Below, in pieces: positions 61,461-64,000 of a stretch of DNA of 64,000 bases. The notes under the pieces were generated by a model. That model had not been told where the DNA came from and did no database searches. It saw only the letters and a list, made by a program, of their open reading frames with translations. Both the position numbers and the translations under genes were made by a program. Numbering within the stretch: position 1 is the first letter of the stretch; the number at the start of each line of letters is the position of its first letter. Source of the DNA: Drosophila persimilis (taxonomy: Eukaryota > Arthropoda > Insecta > Diptera > Drosophilidae); NCBI RefSeq assembly GCF_003286085.1, contig NW_020825321.1, positions 1,240,001 to 1,304,000 of the forward strand, read 5' to 3'.

Positions 61461-64000
61461 AAACCCTACCCCGTAGTGGCTGCGCCTCATTCAGAGTTTA
61501 CAGTTGTACGAGCCGACCCGCCATACGTTTATCCGATAAGTGGTCTTTTAAACTACTTAAAAGTACACATAAACCATCGAGATATACTAGGACATGAGTT
61601 GGTACGGCATTGCAATGTACATCAACAGACTTATAATGTGCGGGGCGTTTGTCAAGCCGAATGGCATTCTTTTGAATGATTTTTATTTGAAAAACTAGTC
61701 GAACTTGGCAAGTTTTTCTGTGCTAAATAACGTCCATACAATCGATATATACACATAAAAGTTTATCTTTTTTTGTAGATAACGAGTGAAGTTGTAAAAG
61801 AGTGGTAGCCGAGCTAAGGGCGAAAGCAAAGGGATCGCGAACTGCGTTGCATGGGCAGCCAAAGTCTCGCTGCTACCGTGGGTTTTGGATTCAGGGGCTC
61901 TAAAACTGTGCTCTGAACATATGCTTCCTGTGGGGGTGAGTTAGGGTGGATAGCAGTGGAGGAAAAAGAGGAGAAAGCGATGACATTCGATGGTCATCTG
62001 ACAGAGCCGACCGGTCTCATACTGGATGGGGGCATGCCCATCTTCCTTTTGGAATTTGGATGTCCAGCGACCAACATCGCTCTCCGAACATCGGTCCGAA
62101 TAACTATCCAGGCGATAGTTTTAGAGATTCAATAAAAAGAAAAAAAAAAATTCAGGTGCAAGCTGTGAAAGAAAATTATCAAAGCGCGAGTGGTCTCCAT
62201 CAGCCGCAAAGCAATTCAGAAGGCCAAGATTAGGCCGGCAACTGGGGTCAAGATTGACGGGTAAGGAAAAAAAATGAGGTATCCCAGATCTTTCGGGGCG
62301 AATTTGTCAGAAGTTCTTTTTCCAGTACTAGGTTCTGGTTGGAAAGAAATTAACGGAGGAGAGAGAGAGCGCAAAAGCCACGAAGGCACGAAACGCTCGG
62401 CAGCAACGTAGCAGAAGGGGGCCGGCGACATAAGAGACAGCAGAACAAAACGGAGGGGCCGAACAGTTGAATAGCTTGGCATGGAGAGGGAAGAAGGGAA
62501 AAAGCAAGCATAGCTTAGAAAAGGCACAAAATATAAAAAAAAAAACGAAAAACGAAAAACCCAAGACCATCAATTGAACACCTTTCATGCACTTTAAAAC
62601 AAATGGAAAGAAAATTAAACAAAACAAACATAAACACTACCCCCCAATCACAGTATTAATGCACCTGAATACCTAAATTAAGTTCTAACACAGCTTCGCA
62701 GCAACCATCGGAAAGCGCTTTCAACGGTGGATTCGCAGCAAGAGTGAGTTTTTACTTGGTGCTATAGCGTTCTTTTTTGCACGGAAGGAATCATCTATGG
62801 GTGTTCCGACCAAGTTGTATTAATGTTCCGTAGCCTTATAGATTAATTAACATTTATATTAAATTTTTTTTTTAGTTTTAACTTTTAAAATCTTAATTTC
62901 GAATATTTACTAGCTCATAAGTTCACCTGGTTTATTTTACTCCAAGGGAAATAAAGCCCTTGTAGGAGGGGACTCGAACCTCAAATTGTCATGTATAGTT
63001 TATTTCAAATTAATATCATTATAATGTTTATTTAAACCCTCGTGATGATCTCCCCTTCTAAGCCCCCGTAGCGCGTCAGCACACCCAGGGGTCATGGCAG
63101 GTAAATATGCATAAGGAATGTCATGACCAAGGCAGGGTGGGCAAAGGTTCCTCGAAACAACTGAGGATCGTCGGTCCGTCTTGTAGGTAATCGTCCACGT
63201 TAGGTGGTCATTTGTAGTAAAATCTGACCACGGCTGATGGACTGGAACGGAAACATGCCAGTTCTTCTAGTTGTTTATAACCGAGAGAATGAATCGCGTA
63301 GGAAACAAGGAGAGGGTTTTTTTTGTCATGAAATGCCTCCTGTCCACGATTCATTTGTGTTGGTCAGTTTCATAAATCTGCAATTAGACGTAGCCAACAG
63401 ACGGACAATTGGTGAGCGGATTCTGCAGGGAGCTATTGGGAGCGGGAGATCATTTCCTTTTATTGATTTTATAATTTCAAGAATTCAATTTCGTTATATT
63501 TCTTTTGATACGAACATTTTTATATATTTCACATTTCATTTTTGTTTATTTTATTCTTTTTATATATATAGTTAAATATCCGCAACTCGAAATTAAGTTT
63601 TTAAAAAAGATTTTATTTTCACAACTTAATATCTTAATGTCACAAGATTAGGTTGAATTCCCCGACTTAACTTTACGTCTGCTTGTATCCAACGGAACTG
63701 ATTTGTCTATTGTTTGCTAGTTTCCATGAGCCCTTCTATCGACTCTGGCTTCGGGTGCTGCTTTCCTCGGCTGCATCTTTGTGTCGGTGGCGTACGTGCC
63801 TGGACCGATATTTGGGGATGCGTCGGCTTTTGATCAAAGGCGTCCGCTGCTGGCGATCGGTGTTGCGTTACATGAGGGAGCTAGGAATGTGATACTCCTT
63901 GATTTTATGACTAGCTCTGATTGGTCCTCATGAGTGGCATGATTCTACGAATCGATTTCCCGAGAGTGGCGTGATTCTGGCTTGATGAATCAATGGGGTC
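61461..64000. other. Unassigned right end of the window
   Basis: 2.5 kb without a supported gene. Frames such as 61,946-62,233 (+) and 63,237-63,575 (+) have no recognisable domain. 62,340-62,560 is purine-rich, 62,820-63,030 and 63,460-63,660 are AT-rich. A B-box-like 'ggttcgagtcccctcc' (minus, ~62,965-62,980) has no A box or cloverleaf partner. Confidence 0.4.

Noticed and set aside
62940..63020. B-box-like sequence ggttcgagtcccc on the minus strand
   Set aside because: No A box, anticodon arm or acceptor pairing can be drawn around it, and it is not next to an LTR, so neither a tRNA gene nor a primer site is supported.
61946..63575. Plus-strand frames of 95 and 112 codons
   Set aside because: No recognisable domain, biased composition, no splice or promoter context; likely chance frames.

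Overview
This window looks like transposon-packed arthropod heterochromatin, most probably from Drosophila. I see no host gene, rRNA or tRNA gene that I can support. Nearly all recognisable sequence is retrotransposon, nested several layers deep and mostly broken. The Drosophila call rests on repeated DINE-1/INE-1-like Helitron-derived elements (a 'tatacccgatact...' start, TCCG/TCTG microsatellite and 'agtatcgggtata' inner end) together with BEL/Pao, Ty3/gypsy, LOA-type and CR1-like elements. An obscura-group species is my guess; no single base pattern proves it.

Layout. 1-7.25 kb: a CR1-like non-LTR fragment, then a decayed roo-like BEL/Pao element split by a solo LTR with a perfect 5-bp target duplication, then a second CR1-like fragment. 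8.06-9.18 kb: a DINE-1-like element. 9.33-10.7 kb: the 3' end of a BEL-family element that codes only gag/zinc-finger and protease. 10.8-17.65 kb: a broken BEL/Pao gag-pol element with 5' LTR and a tRNA-Tyr-type primer site. 17.3-20.76 kb repeats 3.78-7.23 kb almost exactly at a constant 13,530-bp offset. 20.1-22.1 kb: a longer CR1-like copy. 22.6-23.7 kb: another DINE-1-like copy.

24.97-42.03 kb is one LOA-clade non-LTR element on the minus strand, interrupted near the start of its ORF2 by a 12.7-kb Ty3/gypsy element (27,521-40,191; 4-bp duplication GATT, tRNA-Lys-type primer site, polypurine tract). That element has very long LTRs (2,450 and 2,753 bp) filled with a ~111-bp tandem array, a pol with a repeat-rich protease-RT linker and a deleted integrase front half, and an unrecognised ORF downstream of pol.

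44.3-45.4 kb: DINE-1-like. 45.4-49.96 kb: the most complete CR1-like element, with a PHD-finger ORF1 and an ATG-less ORF2 in the -1 frame; a canonical A_AAA_AAC slippery heptamer sits at the overlap. 50.2-52.4 kb: a Tc1-like remnant inserted in a DINE-1 tip that lies in a LOA-like fragment. 52.4-59.4 kb: two copies of another non-LTR family, one split by a DINE-1 copy, plus a plus-strand RNase H-bearing LOA/I-type 3' end. 59.8-61.5 kb: a gypsy RNase H scrap and a second LOA-type 5' end. 61.5-64 kb is unassigned.

Almost every coding retroelement lies on the minus strand, so read-through on the plus strand would be antisense to nearly all of them; a flamenco-like piRNA source locus is therefore a reasonable hypothesis. 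No element looks fully intact.
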